A stretch of 49,520 bases of DNA from Endomicrobiia bacterium (GTDB lineage Bacteria; Elusimicrobiota; Endomicrobiia; DTEH01): positions 1 to 49,520 of the forward strand of contig JANXCA010000006.1 of assembly GCA_025060535.1 (NCBI GenBank), read 5' to 3'. The notes under the pieces were generated by a model. It had not been told where the DNA came from. It worked only from the letters and a program-made list of their open reading frames with translations, and did no database searches. Shown in pieces: positions 10,209-19,855 of the stretch. Position 1 is the stretch's first letter. The number at the start of each line of letters is the position of its first letter. Made by a program: the position numbers and the translations under genes.

Positions 10209-11173
10209 TTATACCTCACTCTAGGATCAACATAAATATAAAGCAAATCTGCTAAAAAATTTCCTAAAAGTGTAAGAAAAGCAGTAATAACACTAATACC
10301 CATAATTAAAGGATAATCTCTAGACATTATCGCTTCATAACCTAAACGTCCCATACCAGGATAAGCAAAAATTGTCTCAAATATAAAAGCACCTCCAATA
10401 ACTTCAGGTAAAGAAAGACCAACAATAGTAACCACAGGAATTAAAACATTTCTAAATGCATGTTTTAAAACAACTTTATTTTTAGGTGTTCCCTTACTTA
10501 TAGCAAATTTTATATATTCACTATTTAACTGTTCTATCATACTCCCTCTGATATATCTTGTAAGACCAGCTATTCCCCCCAAAGCAGAAATCACTACAGG
10601 AAGTATTAAGTGTTTTATGATATCTAAACACTTTTCCAAAAAAGTTAAATACTCAAAGTTTACACTTCTTAATCCTGAAATAGGCAATATCTTAAGTTTT
10701 ATTCCAAACACTATCATACATAATATCGCTAACCAGTATTTAGGTATTGAGTAACTTAAAAATATAAAAAATGATATTATTTTATCTAAGAATTTATTCC
10801 TATAAACAGCACATATAATTCCAAAAAATATTCCAAAAAAGAAAATCAAAATAAGTGACAATATATTAAGAAGTAAAGTAGCTGGAAGACGTTCCAATAT
10901 TTTTTTAATAACTGGTCTGTCATCTTTAAAGGAATTTCCAAAATCTAATTTAATAAATCTTACAAACCAATTAAAATATCTAATATGCAATGGTTTATCT
11001 AAACCATAAAGTTTAATAATCTTTTCTTTTGCTTCATAAGTAATTTTTGAACTAAACTCCAACATATCAGATGGCTTGCCCGGAGACAAATTGATAACTA
11101 AAAAGGTAATAAAACTTATTCCGATAAAAGTTATTATAAACAAAATAATTCTTTTAAAAATTATTTTAACCAT
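10205..11173 (-). CDS. Oligopeptide/dipeptide ABC transporter permease (OppB-like)
   Basis: LGLDKPLHIRYFNWF-like motif, EQLNSEYIKFAISKGTP, FIFETIFAYPGMGRLGYEAIMSRDYPLIMG. Confidence 0.92.
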   Translation of the reverse strand: MVKIIFKRIILFIITFIGISFITFLVINLSPGKPSDMLEFSSKITYEAKEKIIKLYGLDKPLHIRYFNWFVRFIKLDFGNSFKDDRPVIKKILERLPATLLLNILSLILIFFFGIFFGIICAVYRNKFLDKIISFFIFLSYSIPKYWLAILCMIVFGIKLKILPISGLRSVNFEYLTFLEKCLDIIKHLILPVVISALGGIAGLTRYIRGSMIEQLNSEYIKFAISKGTPKNKVVLKHAFRNVLIPVVTIVGLSLPEVIGGAFIFETIFAYPGMGRLGYEAIMSRDYPLIMGISVITAFLTLLGNFLADLLYIYVDPRVRYK

Positions 11174-11283
11174 AGGTTTCTCTTGATTAAAATTTAAAAA
11201 ATCTTTATATTAAAAAGAATTACAAAACTCAAATTTTTTTTTCTATTGATATCTTAAAAAATTTTTATTAAATTTTAAAGCCT

Positions 11284-12408
11284 ATGAAAAACAAAATTTT
11301 ATTCATAACATTATTTTGTTTCCTAAGCAATGCTTGTAACTTACAAACAAATACGCAAAATGAACACAACAATAATGTTAATCCAAAGTTAAAAGTAGAA
11401 AAACCTAAATATGTAAGAGGTATTCATTTATCTGCGTGGGTAGCCGGAATGGATAAATACAAAAAAAGATTTGAACCATATTTAGGTAGGGATAAACTAA
11501 ATACACTTGTAATAGCTGTAAAAGAGTACGAAGGACAAGTCTATATTGATGTCCCAGAGATTAGAAAAAAATATAACACTCCTACAATCCCCATTCCTAA
11601 AATTGAGCAATACTTACAAGAACTAAAATCAAAAGGAGTATATACCATAGCAAGAATAGTGGTTTTTAAGGATAATTTTTTAGCAAAGAATTATCCATAT
11701 TTAGCTATAAAAAATCCAGATGGTAGTGTTTGGAAAGACTATAAAGGAAATTCCTGGACAGACCCTTACATAAAAGAAGTATGGGAATATAATATTGAAG
11801 TTGCCAAAAAGGCAATAGAGATTGGTTTTGAAGAAATTCAGTTTGACTATATTCGTTTTCCTTCAGATGGTCCTACAAAATTATGTAGATACTCACAAAA
11901 ACATACTTCTACTACAGCAACTGCTGCGTTGGTAGAATTTCTAAAATATGCTAAAGAGAAACTATCACCAACTCCAATTTCTATAGATGTATTTGGACTG
12001 ACACCATCTGTAAATCATGACATGGGGATAGGACAAAGATTTCTTCAAATGACAGAAGTTTCAGATTTTGTGTCTCCTATGATGTATCCTTCACACTATA
12101 GGAAAGGAGAGTATGGTATTCCTGACCCAAATAAAGAACCATATAAAACTGTTTTTAGGACTGTATCCGATGCAAAAAAACTCTTAGGTGACCAGTTTTA
12201 CAAATTAAGGCCTTACCTACAAGATTTCTCCTTAGGATATAAATATGGGAAAGAAGAAGTAAAAGCACAAATTAAAGCATGTTATGACAACGGTATTTTT
12301 GATTGGCTTTTGTGGGACCCAAAATGCTTATATACCTTAGAAGCAATTGAAGAAATGACAAAATTTACACCTGAAAATTATGAAATTAAAATTTCTACTA
12401 ATAATTAA
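11284..12408 (+). CDS. Putative glycoside hydrolase-like lipoprotein (DUF4015-like)
   Basis: Lipobox LSNAC; RGIHLSAWVAG..., IQFDYIRFPSDG, SIDVFGLTP, VSPMMYPSHY, RPYLQDFSLG, WLLWDP. Confidence 0.82.
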   Translation: MKNKILFITLFCFLSNACNLQTNTQNEHNNNVNPKLKVEKPKYVRGIHLSAWVAGMDKYKKRFEPYLGRDKLNTLVIAVKEYEGQVYIDVPEIRKKYNTPTIPIPKIEQYLQELKSKGVYTIARIVVFKDNFLAKNYPYLAIKNPDGSVWKDYKGNSWTDPYIKEVWEYNIEVAKKAIEIGFEEIQFDYIRFPSDGPTKLCRYSQKHTSTTATAALVEFLKYAKEKLSPTPISIDVFGLTPSVNHDMGIGQRFLQMTEVSDFVSPMMYPSHYRKGEYGIPDPNKEPYKTVFRTVSDAKKLLGDQFYKLRPYLQDFSLGYKYGKEEVKAQIKACYDNGIFDWLLWDPKCLYTLEAIEEMTKFTPENYEIKISTNN

Positions 12409-12434
12409 ACAATTAATGAATTCAAATAAATCTA

Positions 12435-13016
12435 TTATCTTTCCTGTATATCTTTATCTAAACTAAATTTACTTACAACTTTATACTCAGGACCTTCTGG
12501 CTTAAGAATACTTTGAAAAAATGTGATATATTTTGCTTTACTTATACCAAAATTATAATCTTTGTATTTTTCAATATAACTTATAATTTCTTTTAATTTC
12601 TTTATTTGTTTAACTCTAGCAATTGTAAGATGAGCTTTAAATTCTTTTGTTTCTTTAGGAAAACTTTTTTTTGAAAGTTCCTCATCTATTAAGTTTGCAA
12701 GTATCTCAAGTTCTTTTTCGCCTTGATTTATACCTAACCATATAACTCTGGGATAGTTTATATTTGGGAAAACTCCAACTCCCCCAACAGAAATTATAAA
12801 ACTTTTTTTATCTTGTATAACATTTTTTAAAGTATCCTCAACAATTTTAACTTGATTATCATTAATCTCTCCTAAAAACTTTAATGTTATATGAAGATTT
12901 TCTTTTTTAACCCAGGAAATTTTGTTACTGTCTATTTCACGATAAGTTTTAAAAATAAAATTATCTATTTTTTCAACTAAATCTTTTTCAAGTTCTACTG
13001 CTATAAATGTTCTCAT
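12435..13016 (-). CDS. thpR: RNA 2',3'-cyclic phosphodiesterase (2'-5' RNA ligase-like)
   Basis: RTFIAVEL start, two HxTx motifs (HITLKFLGE, HLTIARVK). Confidence 0.92.
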   Translation of the reverse strand: MRTFIAVELEKDLVEKIDNFIFKTYREIDSNKISWVKKENLHITLKFLGEINDNQVKIVEDTLKNVIQDKKSFIISVGGVGVFPNINYPRVIWLGINQGEKELEILANLIDEELSKKSFPKETKEFKAHLTIARVKQIKKLKEIISYIEKYKDYNFGISKAKYITFFQSILKPEGPEYKVVSKFSLDKDIQER

Positions 13017-13061
13017 ATATGTAAATTAACAAAGCAACACATATACTCTACAATAAAATTA

Positions 13062-13088
13062 AAAAGATATCTCTTCAGAGTATCTTTT
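13062..13088 (-). terminator. Putative intrinsic terminator between cinA and thpR
   Basis: AAAAGATA/TATCTTTT (8 bp) plus CTC/GAG (3 bp), bulged T and TTCA loop; read on the minus strand it runs into TTTTTAATTTT. Stem is AT-rich. Confidence 0.5.
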
Positions 13089-13149
13089 ACAAACGATTTA
13101 TTGTCTATTAAGCTGTGAGTATTTTTTGTTAAATTAATCATCTTTAAAT

Positions 13150-14433
13150 TTACTTTAATTCATTTTTAATCAATATTTGTCTTAAGATATCCATTGCAGT
13201 ATTTGCTGCTTGTTCTTTTATCTCTAATCTTGAACCTAAAAATCTAAAGCAACTAGGATAAAAATTAAATCCATCATAAACACAAATCCAAACAGTACCT
13301 ACCGGTTTTTCTTTTGTACCTCCTGTAGGACCAGCAATTCCTGAAATAGAAATACAATAATCAGCACCTGTTAAATTTTTTAATCCTACACACATCTCTT
13401 TTACCGTTTGTTCAGAAACAGCACCATAGGTATCTAATGTTTCTTTTTTTACTCCTAAAAGTTTCATTTTTAACACATTTGAATATGCTACCATACCTCC
13501 TAAAAAATAAAATGAACTTCCAGGAATATTTGTAATTTTATGTGCTAAAAGTCCACCTGTACAAGATTCAGCAACAGCTAATGTCTTTTTGTGTTTTCCT
13601 AAAAGTAATCCTATAGTTTGTTCTAATAGAATTTTACCTTCTGCGAAAATAGCATTTTTATAGCCAGCTGAAAAAAAACATTCATATATTTCCTTTTTTA
13701 CAAGTTTTAATTCTTCTTCAACTTTTAACTCATCCTCTCCAGAAACTGTAATTTGGATATCAACTATATTTAGATGCGGCAGTATTGAAAATTCTATGTT
13801 AGAGGAATACTTCTTTTCTATCTCAACAACCGGTTTTATTATTTCTTCTATCTTAGATTCCGGAATATTACACACACGCAATGTTTCTTCTTTTGTAATT
13901 TTTGTTTGAAACTTTGTAAGTGAAGGAAGTATATATTCTTCAAACATTGGTTGAAGTTCTCTTGGGGGACCGGGTAAAATATATATTGTTTTTTGTTGTT
14001 TATCTTTACTTACTATAATCTTTTGACCAGGAGCATGTCCTACTTTGTTAAACAAAATCTCAGCACCTTCCACTACATATGCTTGTCTTTCTGCAAGTTT
14101 TGGAACTTCTTGATTTTTTTCTATAAATTGTCTTACTATGTTTTCATAAACCTCTCTAACAAAAACCAATTTTTTATTCAATAATTTAGCTACTGTTTCT
14201 ACTGTTATATCATCTAGGGTAGGTCCTAATCCTCCTGTTACAAAGATAATATCGGATTTATCAATATGATAATCTAAAACTTGATAAAGTATCTCCTTAT
14301 TATCTGGCACAGTCGAACAAAAATTTACTTTAAGTCCTAAAGTAGCAAGTTTTTTAGTAAGATAAAAAAGATTAGTATTTGGTTTTTCTTTTAATAATTC
14401 AGAACCAGTAGATATTATAGAGATTTTAATCAT
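13150..14433 (-). CDS. cinA: CinA family protein (competence/damage-inducible; nicotinamide-nucleotide amidase domain)
   Basis: ISTGSELL, FVTGGLGPTLDD, ILPGPPRELQPMF, C-terminal AESCTGGLLAHKITNIPGSS and GIAGPTGGT. Confidence 0.95.
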   Translation of the reverse strand: MIKISIISTGSELLKEKPNTNLFYLTKKLATLGLKVNFCSTVPDNKEILYQVLDYHIDKSDIIFVTGGLGPTLDDITVETVAKLLNKKLVFVREVYENIVRQFIEKNQEVPKLAERQAYVVEGAEILFNKVGHAPGQKIIVSKDKQQKTIYILPGPPRELQPMFEEYILPSLTKFQTKITKEETLRVCNIPESKIEEIIKPVVEIEKKYSSNIEFSILPHLNIVDIQITVSGEDELKVEEELKLVKKEIYECFFSAGYKNAIFAEGKILLEQTIGLLLGKHKKTLAVAESCTGGLLAHKITNIPGSSFYFLGGMVAYSNVLKMKLLGVKKETLDTYGAVSEQTVKEMCVGLKNLTGADYCISISGIAGPTGGTKEKPVGTVWICVYDGFNFYPSCFRFLGSRLEIKEQAANTAMDILRQILIKNELK

Positions 14434-14447
14434 AAAAACTATAAAAA

Positions 14448-14747
14448 TTAATGAACAAAACCTATTTTTGGCATTTGTTTGGGTTCTATCTTTATCTCCC
14501 CAAATTTTTCTTCGTATTTTTTAATGTTCTCCTGCAAGGCAGCTAAAAATCTCTTTATATGTCCTGGAGAAGTAATAACTCTTGCTCTTACTTTTGCCTT
14601 TGGTACTTGTGGTTGAATAAATATAAAATCCAATATAAATTCATCAGGTGAATGGCTTATAACAGCTAAGTTTGAATATACACCTTGAGCAGTTAAATCA
14701 TCAATTTCTATCTGTATCTGTTGTTCCTTTATTTCTTTTTGTTCCAT
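14448..14747 (-). CDS. DUF3467 family protein
   Basis: GVYSNLAVISHSPDEFILDFIFIQP...KAKVRARVITSPGHIKRFLAALQENIKKYEEKFG. Confidence 0.85.
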   Translation of the reverse strand: MEQKEIKEQQIQIEIDDLTAQGVYSNLAVISHSPDEFILDFIFIQPQVPKAKVRARVITSPGHIKRFLAALQENIKKYEEKFGEIKIEPKQMPKIGFVH

Positions 14748-14765
14748 ATTTAGCCTCCGATTTAA

Positions 14766-15650
14766 TTATTTATTTTTAAAAATATAAACCATCAGTGCTT
14801 TTTGAACATATAATCTATTTTCTGCTTGTTTTATTACAACAGAATTTTTTCCGTCTATTACTTCATCTGTTATCTCTAACCCACGATTCGCTGGCAAGCA
14901 GTGCATAACTATACAATCCGGTTTCGCTAATGAAATAAGTTTAGAATTAACTTGGTATGGCTTAAAAACTTTTATTCTTTTTTTTCTTTCTTTCTCCTGC
15001 CCCATAGAAACCCACACATCTGTGTATATAACATCTGCATCTTTTATTTTTTCAATTTCATCAGTAATAATTATGTTCTCTTTAAACTTTGCTTTTGGCT
15101 GATATTTTTTAGGAATTATAAAGTAGGAGTTAATATCTAAAATCTCTGAAATATAAACCAAAGATCTACAAACATTATTGAAGTCTCCTACATATACAAA
15201 TTTTATCTTATTTAACTCATCTAATTTAACTTTTTTTATTTCTAAAACTGTCCATATATCAGAAATAACCTGGCAGGGATGTTCTTCATCACTTAAAGCA
15301 TTAACTATAGGAATTTTAGAATATTTTGAAAACTCCAAAAGTGTGGTATGTTTGTGTACTCTTAAAATTAGTCCATCTAGGTAATGATTAAAAATATTTG
15401 CTGTGTCTTTTATTGTTTCACCACGAGAAAGTTGAAGTTGTTTTTCATCTAATTCTATTGGTATACCACCAAGTTGATGTATACCAACTTCAAAAGAAAC
15501 CCTTGTTCTTGTTGATGGCTTTTCAAAAATCAATCCAATGTATTTATTTTTTAGTTCAGTAGTTGTATCTTTTAATTTATACTTCGGTACTAATTCATAA
15601 ACTTCTTTTATTTGCTGTTTATTTAAATCTTTTATACTTATAAGGTTCAT
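14766..15650 (-). CDS. argF: Ornithine carbamoyltransferase
   Basis: EKPSTRTRVSFEVG, HPCQVISD, MHCLPANRG. Start moved from track 15656 to the third-codon Met, which has AAAGGA about 5 nt upstream. Confidence 0.93.
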   Translation of the reverse strand: MNLISIKDLNKQQIKEVYELVPKYKLKDTTTELKNKYIGLIFEKPSTRTRVSFEVGIHQLGGIPIELDEKQLQLSRGETIKDTANIFNHYLDGLILRVHKHTTLLEFSKYSKIPIVNALSDEEHPCQVISDIWTVLEIKKVKLDELNKIKFVYVGDFNNVCRSLVYISEILDINSYFIIPKKYQPKAKFKENIIITDEIEKIKDADVIYTDVWVSMGQEKERKKRIKVFKPYQVNSKLISLAKPDCIVMHCLPANRGLEITDEVIDGKNSVVIKQAENRLYVQKALMVYIFKNK

Positions 15651-15798
15651 ATACATCCTTTTTTATGTCTACGTTTACATATATTTTTTGATGCTTCATC
15701 CCAATCATTAATTTCTTAAATATTGTACTAATTAACATCTAACCTTAACTTTTCTAAAATAGTTATAAAGTAATTTTTCGTTTCTTAAATTTTAAATA

Positions 15799-16704
15799 TC
15801 ACTCTTTTGTTATTACTCCTTTATTTACGAAAGATAAAATTTTTATTTCACAGTTAATATATTTTTTTAATTTTAATTGTACACTGTCCAATAAATTTTC
15901 ATTTATATCTTTTTTTCTATAAAATGCAGCTATTGTCGAACCCGAACCGCTCAAAACACATCCTAAAGATTTGTTTTCTAAACAAATCCTAAAAACACTC
16001 TCCATCCATGGCATAAGCTTTTTTCTGTAAGGTTGATGTAAAAAATCCACTGTGGCATATCTTAAAAATTCATATTTTTTTGATAAAATACTACCAACAA
16101 GTAAAGCTACATTAGAAACATTACTTACTGCATCATTAAAACCAATTTTCTTTGGTAAAACTTTTCTTGCATATTCAGTAGATATTTTTTTATCTGGAAT
16201 AATAACTAAAACACTAAGATCCTTAGGTGCAGGAAATTTTATAAATTTAACTTTTTTGTCAATTTTTGTCGTTATACAAAAACCACCAAACATACAGGGA
16301 ACTACATTGTCAGGATGACCTTCAAGCTCTGCTGCAAGGTTTACAAGTTCGTATTCTGATAACACTTCACCACATAATATATTACCTGCAACTAAACCAC
16401 CAACATATGCTGTAGCTGAAGAACCTAATCCCCTTTGTAGTGGTATATTGTTTTTAATATAAATTTCTAAACTTAGAAGTTTATTTTTGGTAATCTCAAA
16501 AACTTTCTTTAGTGCATAATAAAAATGATTTGTCTCATCTTTAGGAATAAGCTCTGCATCAATACCTTCAGTAAAAATTTCTACTTTCTTTGTATTGTCA
16601 TTCAAAACTTTTACTTCAAATTCATTATATAATGATAAAGCTGCTCCTAAACAATCAAACCCTGGACCTAAATTCGCAGTTGTTGCTGGCAGTTTAAGTT
16701 TCAT
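15799..16704 (-). CDS. thrB: Homoserine kinase
   Basis: MKLKLPATTANLGPGFDCLGAAL, PLQRGLGSSATAYVGGL, LSGSGSTIAAF. Start moved from track 16764 to MKLKLPAT, just after the thiC stop. Confidence 0.92.
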   Translation of the reverse strand: MKLKLPATTANLGPGFDCLGAALSLYNEFEVKVLNDNTKKVEIFTEGIDAELIPKDETNHFYYALKKVFEITKNKLLSLEIYIKNNIPLQRGLGSSATAYVGGLVAGNILCGEVLSEYELVNLAAELEGHPDNVVPCMFGGFCITTKIDKKVKFIKFPAPKDLSVLVIIPDKKISTEYARKVLPKKIGFNDAVSNVSNVALLVGSILSKKYEFLRYATVDFLHQPYRKKLMPWMESVFRICLENKSLGCVLSGSGSTIAAFYRKKDINENLLDSVQLKLKKYINCEIKILSFVNKGVITKE

Positions 16705-16706
16705 TT

Positions 16707-17993
16707 TTATATTCCTATTTTTGTAGATTCTCGCATTGCACAATACGAACCACACATTGAACAAACATCTTTAGTTTTAGTCTTTATTTTCTTATGTTCT
16801 ATTTCAAATTTAATTTTGTCAAGAGCATATTTTTTTTGTCTTTCCCAATCAAGAGATTTTCTTGCTTTGGACATTTCTAAATCGACTTTATCATCACCAA
16901 ATTTTCTTCTTTTAACTATATCTCCAGCATGGGCTGCAATTCTTGCAGCAATTACACCTTCATAAACATCTTCAACATTAGGAAGTCTAAGATGTTCTGC
17001 AGAGGTAACATAACATATAAGGTCTGCTCCTGCTTTTGCCGCTATTGCAGCACCTATAGCTGAATTTATATGGTCATAGCCAGCAGCTATATCTGTAACA
17101 AGTGGTCCTAAAAGATAATATGGTTTTTCATTGGTTAATTTTTTTTGTAATTTTATGTGATCCTCAATCATATCCATTGGCATATGACCAGGACCTTCTA
17201 TCATTACTTGTACACCCTCTCTATTTGCAATTTTTGCAAGCTCAGCTAATGTTTTTAATTCTGCAATCTGAGCTTCATCATTTGCATCAAATATACTTCC
17301 AGGCCTTAAACCATCTCCTAAACTCAAAGTTAAATCATATTTTTTTGCTATGTTTAACAACTCGTCAAAAAATTCATATAATGGGTTTTCTTTGTTATTT
17401 TTTATAATCCACTCAGCTAAAAAAGCACCGCCTCTGCTTACAATTCCTGCAACTCGTGGTTTTTTCTTCAGTAATTCTATATTTTTTTTGGTCACACCAC
17501 AATGAACAGTTATAAAGCTAATCCCATCTTCTGCATGTTTTTCAATTACCTCAAATATATGTGTTTTTGAAATTTCTTTTATCTTTTTTCCTCTTCTTAA
17601 AGTTTCACACACAACTTGATATATAGGGACACTTCCAACAGGAATAGAAGAATTTTTTATAATTTCTTTTCTTATATAATCTAACTTACCACCTGTAGAT
17701 AAATCCATAACAGTGTCAGCTTTTGCTTCTATTGCAGCTTGGAGTTTCTTTAATTCAAAATCAAGATTTACAAAATCTGGTGAAGTTCCTATGTTCGCAT
17801 TCACTTTTGTTTTTAAGTTTTTTCCAACAGCAACAGCTAAAGCAGCATCTTTGTGATTTTTTAAAACTACTACTTTTCCCTCAATAATATCTCTAACTAA
17901 CTCATCAAAGTCCACTTTTTCTGTTGTTGCAATACTTTTGAGTAATTTGTAAACCTTTTTATCTTTTGATTTTAATTTTTCTATTATTGTCAT
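16707..17993 (-). CDS. thiC: Phosphomethylpyrimidine synthase ThiC
   Basis: NANIGTSPDF, MDLSTGGKLDYIR, VPIYQ, HCGVT, SLGDGLRPGS, EGPGHMPMD, GPLVTDIAAGYDHI, C-terminal CSMCGSYCAMR. Confidence 0.96.
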   Translation of the reverse strand: MTIIEKLKSKDKKVYKLLKSIATTEKVDFDELVRDIIEGKVVVLKNHKDAALAVAVGKNLKTKVNANIGTSPDFVNLDFELKKLQAAIEAKADTVMDLSTGGKLDYIRKEIIKNSSIPVGSVPIYQVVCETLRRGKKIKEISKTHIFEVIEKHAEDGISFITVHCGVTKKNIELLKKKPRVAGIVSRGGAFLAEWIIKNNKENPLYEFFDELLNIAKKYDLTLSLGDGLRPGSIFDANDEAQIAELKTLAELAKIANREGVQVMIEGPGHMPMDMIEDHIKLQKKLTNEKPYYLLGPLVTDIAAGYDHINSAIGAAIAAKAGADLICYVTSAEHLRLPNVEDVYEGVIAARIAAHAGDIVKRRKFGDDKVDLEMSKARKSLDWERQKKYALDKIKFEIEHKKIKTKTKDVCSMCGSYCAMRESTKIGI

Positions 17994-18030
17994 ATTTTTA
18001 AAAATAAATTTTAAAATTTTAGAATTTAAT

Positions 18031-18831
18031 TTATATCAAAATATAATATATAATAAAAGAATTCAACAAAAAATACAAAATTATATTCTGCATCCAATTA
18101 TTAAGAGTATTTTTAAATAAATCTATTATATAGTCATGAGTGGTTCTGTCTAAATTTGAAGACTTTATTGGAGTAAATATTCTTATATGAAGAGCATTTT
18201 GAGGATTTATCTTACCTATATCCCTTATTAATTTCCCAATTTCTAAAAAATCTGTCTTAACACAAATTGGAAGTAAATCTATATTAAAAGCTTTAGATAA
18301 TTTAATTCCTATTTTATTAAAATTTTTTCTATCTATAAGCTTACTTCTTCTCCCCTGAGGAAATACAACAATTGAAATTTTTTTATCTATTAAATTTTTA
18401 GCCTTTTTCAAAATAATTTCAAAGTCATCTCTTGCATTTTTTCTACCAACAGCGATAGGATTAAGAAATTTTATTAACCTACCTATTACTGGGTACTTAA
18501 GCAAACTATCTTTAACAACAAAACTAATTCTAAAATATCTTCCTAGGATATAACCAAAAATCAATGTTTCTAAACTACTCATATGATTACTTATAATTAT
18601 TAACGGAGGAGAGACCTCTTTTAGATTTCTTTCTCCCTCTATATAAATCTTTTTACTTATCTTTTTTACTAAATCAAGGACTTTTTTAGAATAGTCAATA
18701 TATTCCTGCCATGAATACTTACCTAATAACAATTTTAAATAAGCACCAAAAAAAATCAAGGAAATGCTTATATAAAAATAAACTGAAATAAAAAAGTTAA
18801 GTATTTCTCTAACTAAAGAAGAAAAGTTCAT
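18031..18831 (-). CDS. PlsC-like 1-acyl-glycerol-3-phosphate acyltransferase family protein
   Basis: IISNHMSSLET, KYPVIGRLIKFLNPIAVGR, VVFPQGRRS; N-terminal TM. Confidence 0.8.
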   Translation of the reverse strand: MNFSSLVREILNFFISVYFYISISLIFFGAYLKLLLGKYSWQEYIDYSKKVLDLVKKISKKIYIEGERNLKEVSPPLIIISNHMSSLETLIFGYILGRYFRISFVVKDSLLKYPVIGRLIKFLNPIAVGRKNARDDFEIILKKAKNLIDKKISIVVFPQGRRSKLIDRKNFNKIGIKLSKAFNIDLLPICVKTDFLEIGKLIRDIGKINPQNALHIRIFTPIKSSNLDRTTHDYIIDLFKNTLNNWMQNIILYFLLNSFIIYYILI

Positions 18832-19451
18832 TAGAATATAGATTTTAGTTTTAAAATAACTTTAGAAAGGTCAGTTTTATTTAATACACTTATTACTGCT
18901 ATTGCTGTTGGTTTTACATCTCTTAATAAATCAACATTTTTCTCATTTATCCCTCCAATAGCCACTACAGGTTTTAAATCATTTACTAAATCAACTACTT
19001 TTTTTACCACATCTACACCTATAGGTTTATAATCTTTAGTTTCTGTAGGAAAAACAGGTCCTATTGAAATATAATCCACAGGCAACTTCATAGCAAGTTT
19101 TGCTTGTTCTAAAGAATGTGTAGAAAAACCTACAATTAGCTTATGAAACTTAAACTCTAAAAGAAATTTTTTCAATTTATCTACAGGAATATCATCCTGC
19201 CCAAGATGAACTCCATTAGCTTTCACCATTAAGGCTATATCTACTCTATCATCAATTATAAAGGGTATTTTTTTGAAAGATATAATTTTTTTTATATCTT
19301 TAGCAACCATATAAAAAAATTTATCTGAGTGTCTTTTAATTCTTAGCTGTATAACATCTGGCTGAAATTTTAACAATTTTTTAGTGAAATTTATATATTC
19401 ATCAAAAGTGTCAAATTCTGGTAAGATACAATATAAACCTTTAATTTTCAT
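18831..19451 (-). CDS. thiE: Thiamine-phosphate synthase
   Basis: VIQLRIKR, FIIDDRVDIALMVKANGVHLGQDD, DYISIGPVFPTETK, PVVAIGGI. Confidence 0.93.
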   Translation of the reverse strand: MKIKGLYCILPEFDTFDEYINFTKKLLKFQPDVIQLRIKRHSDKFFYMVAKDIKKIISFKKIPFIIDDRVDIALMVKANGVHLGQDDIPVDKLKKFLLEFKFHKLIVGFSTHSLEQAKLAMKLPVDYISIGPVFPTETKDYKPIGVDVVKKVVDLVNDLKPVVAIGGINEKNVDLLRDVKPTAIAVISVLNKTDLSKVILKLKSIF

Positions 19452-19855
19452 TTCAAAATTTTTTCTATTATGTTTTTCTCTAATTGATATACATCATACC
19501 TTAGCTTTTTAAGTACTGGAACTTTTTTGATTGATGTAAATTTTGATACCTCTTCAAGAACTCTAAGAGACTCTGTAATACGATGAAGGTTTGAGATAAG
19601 AATATGATTTATATCTTTGTATTTTTTTTCCTTAGCTATTCTCCCGGGATCAGAAATACTATCTCTTTGCAAAACCATAAAAGAATATATATCCAAAAAT
19701 AATTTAGGAAGTTGATGTCTTATTTTTCTTAAGCTATTGTAGTATTTGGTATTTTTAAAAACAAACCTTAAAATATCTTCAACCACTCTTATGCCCTCCA
19801 AAGCACGATTTATGTTTGCATCAATTATCCTTAATATTCTTTTATCTAATTTCAT
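19448..19855 (-). CDS. thiD2: Stand-alone ThiD2-like protein (domain often found N-terminal to ThiE)
   Basis: RIIDANINRALEGIRVVEDILRFV...RDSISDPGR...NLHRITESLRVLEEVSK; ATGA overlap with thiE. Confidence 0.78.
   Translation of the reverse strand: MKLDKRILRIIDANINRALEGIRVVEDILRFVFKNTKYYNSLRKIRHQLPKLFLDIYSFMVLQRDSISDPGRIAKEKKYKDINHILISNLHRITESLRVLEEVSKFTSIKKVPVLKKLRYDVYQLEKNIIEKILK

Noticed and set aside
15657-15798. Possible gene remnant or leader peptide between thrB and argF
   Set aside because: Short frames exist (NDWDEASKNICKRRHKKGCI*, MIGMKHQKIYV...), but the first lacks a normal start codon and the second overlaps argF; neither has support beyond chance.
17994-18030. TPP riboswitch upstream of thiC
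   Set aside because: Only about 37 nt separate thiC from the upstream gene, and no thi-box-like sequence was seen there or upstream of gmhA.
18031-18831. PlsC-like motif changes (NHMSSLE, FPQGRRS instead of NHxSxxD, FPEGTRS) as a novel enzyme
   Set aside because: A known-looking acyltransferase subfamily shares HMSxLET and VVFPQ-type motifs, so this is probably ordinary for the subfamily.
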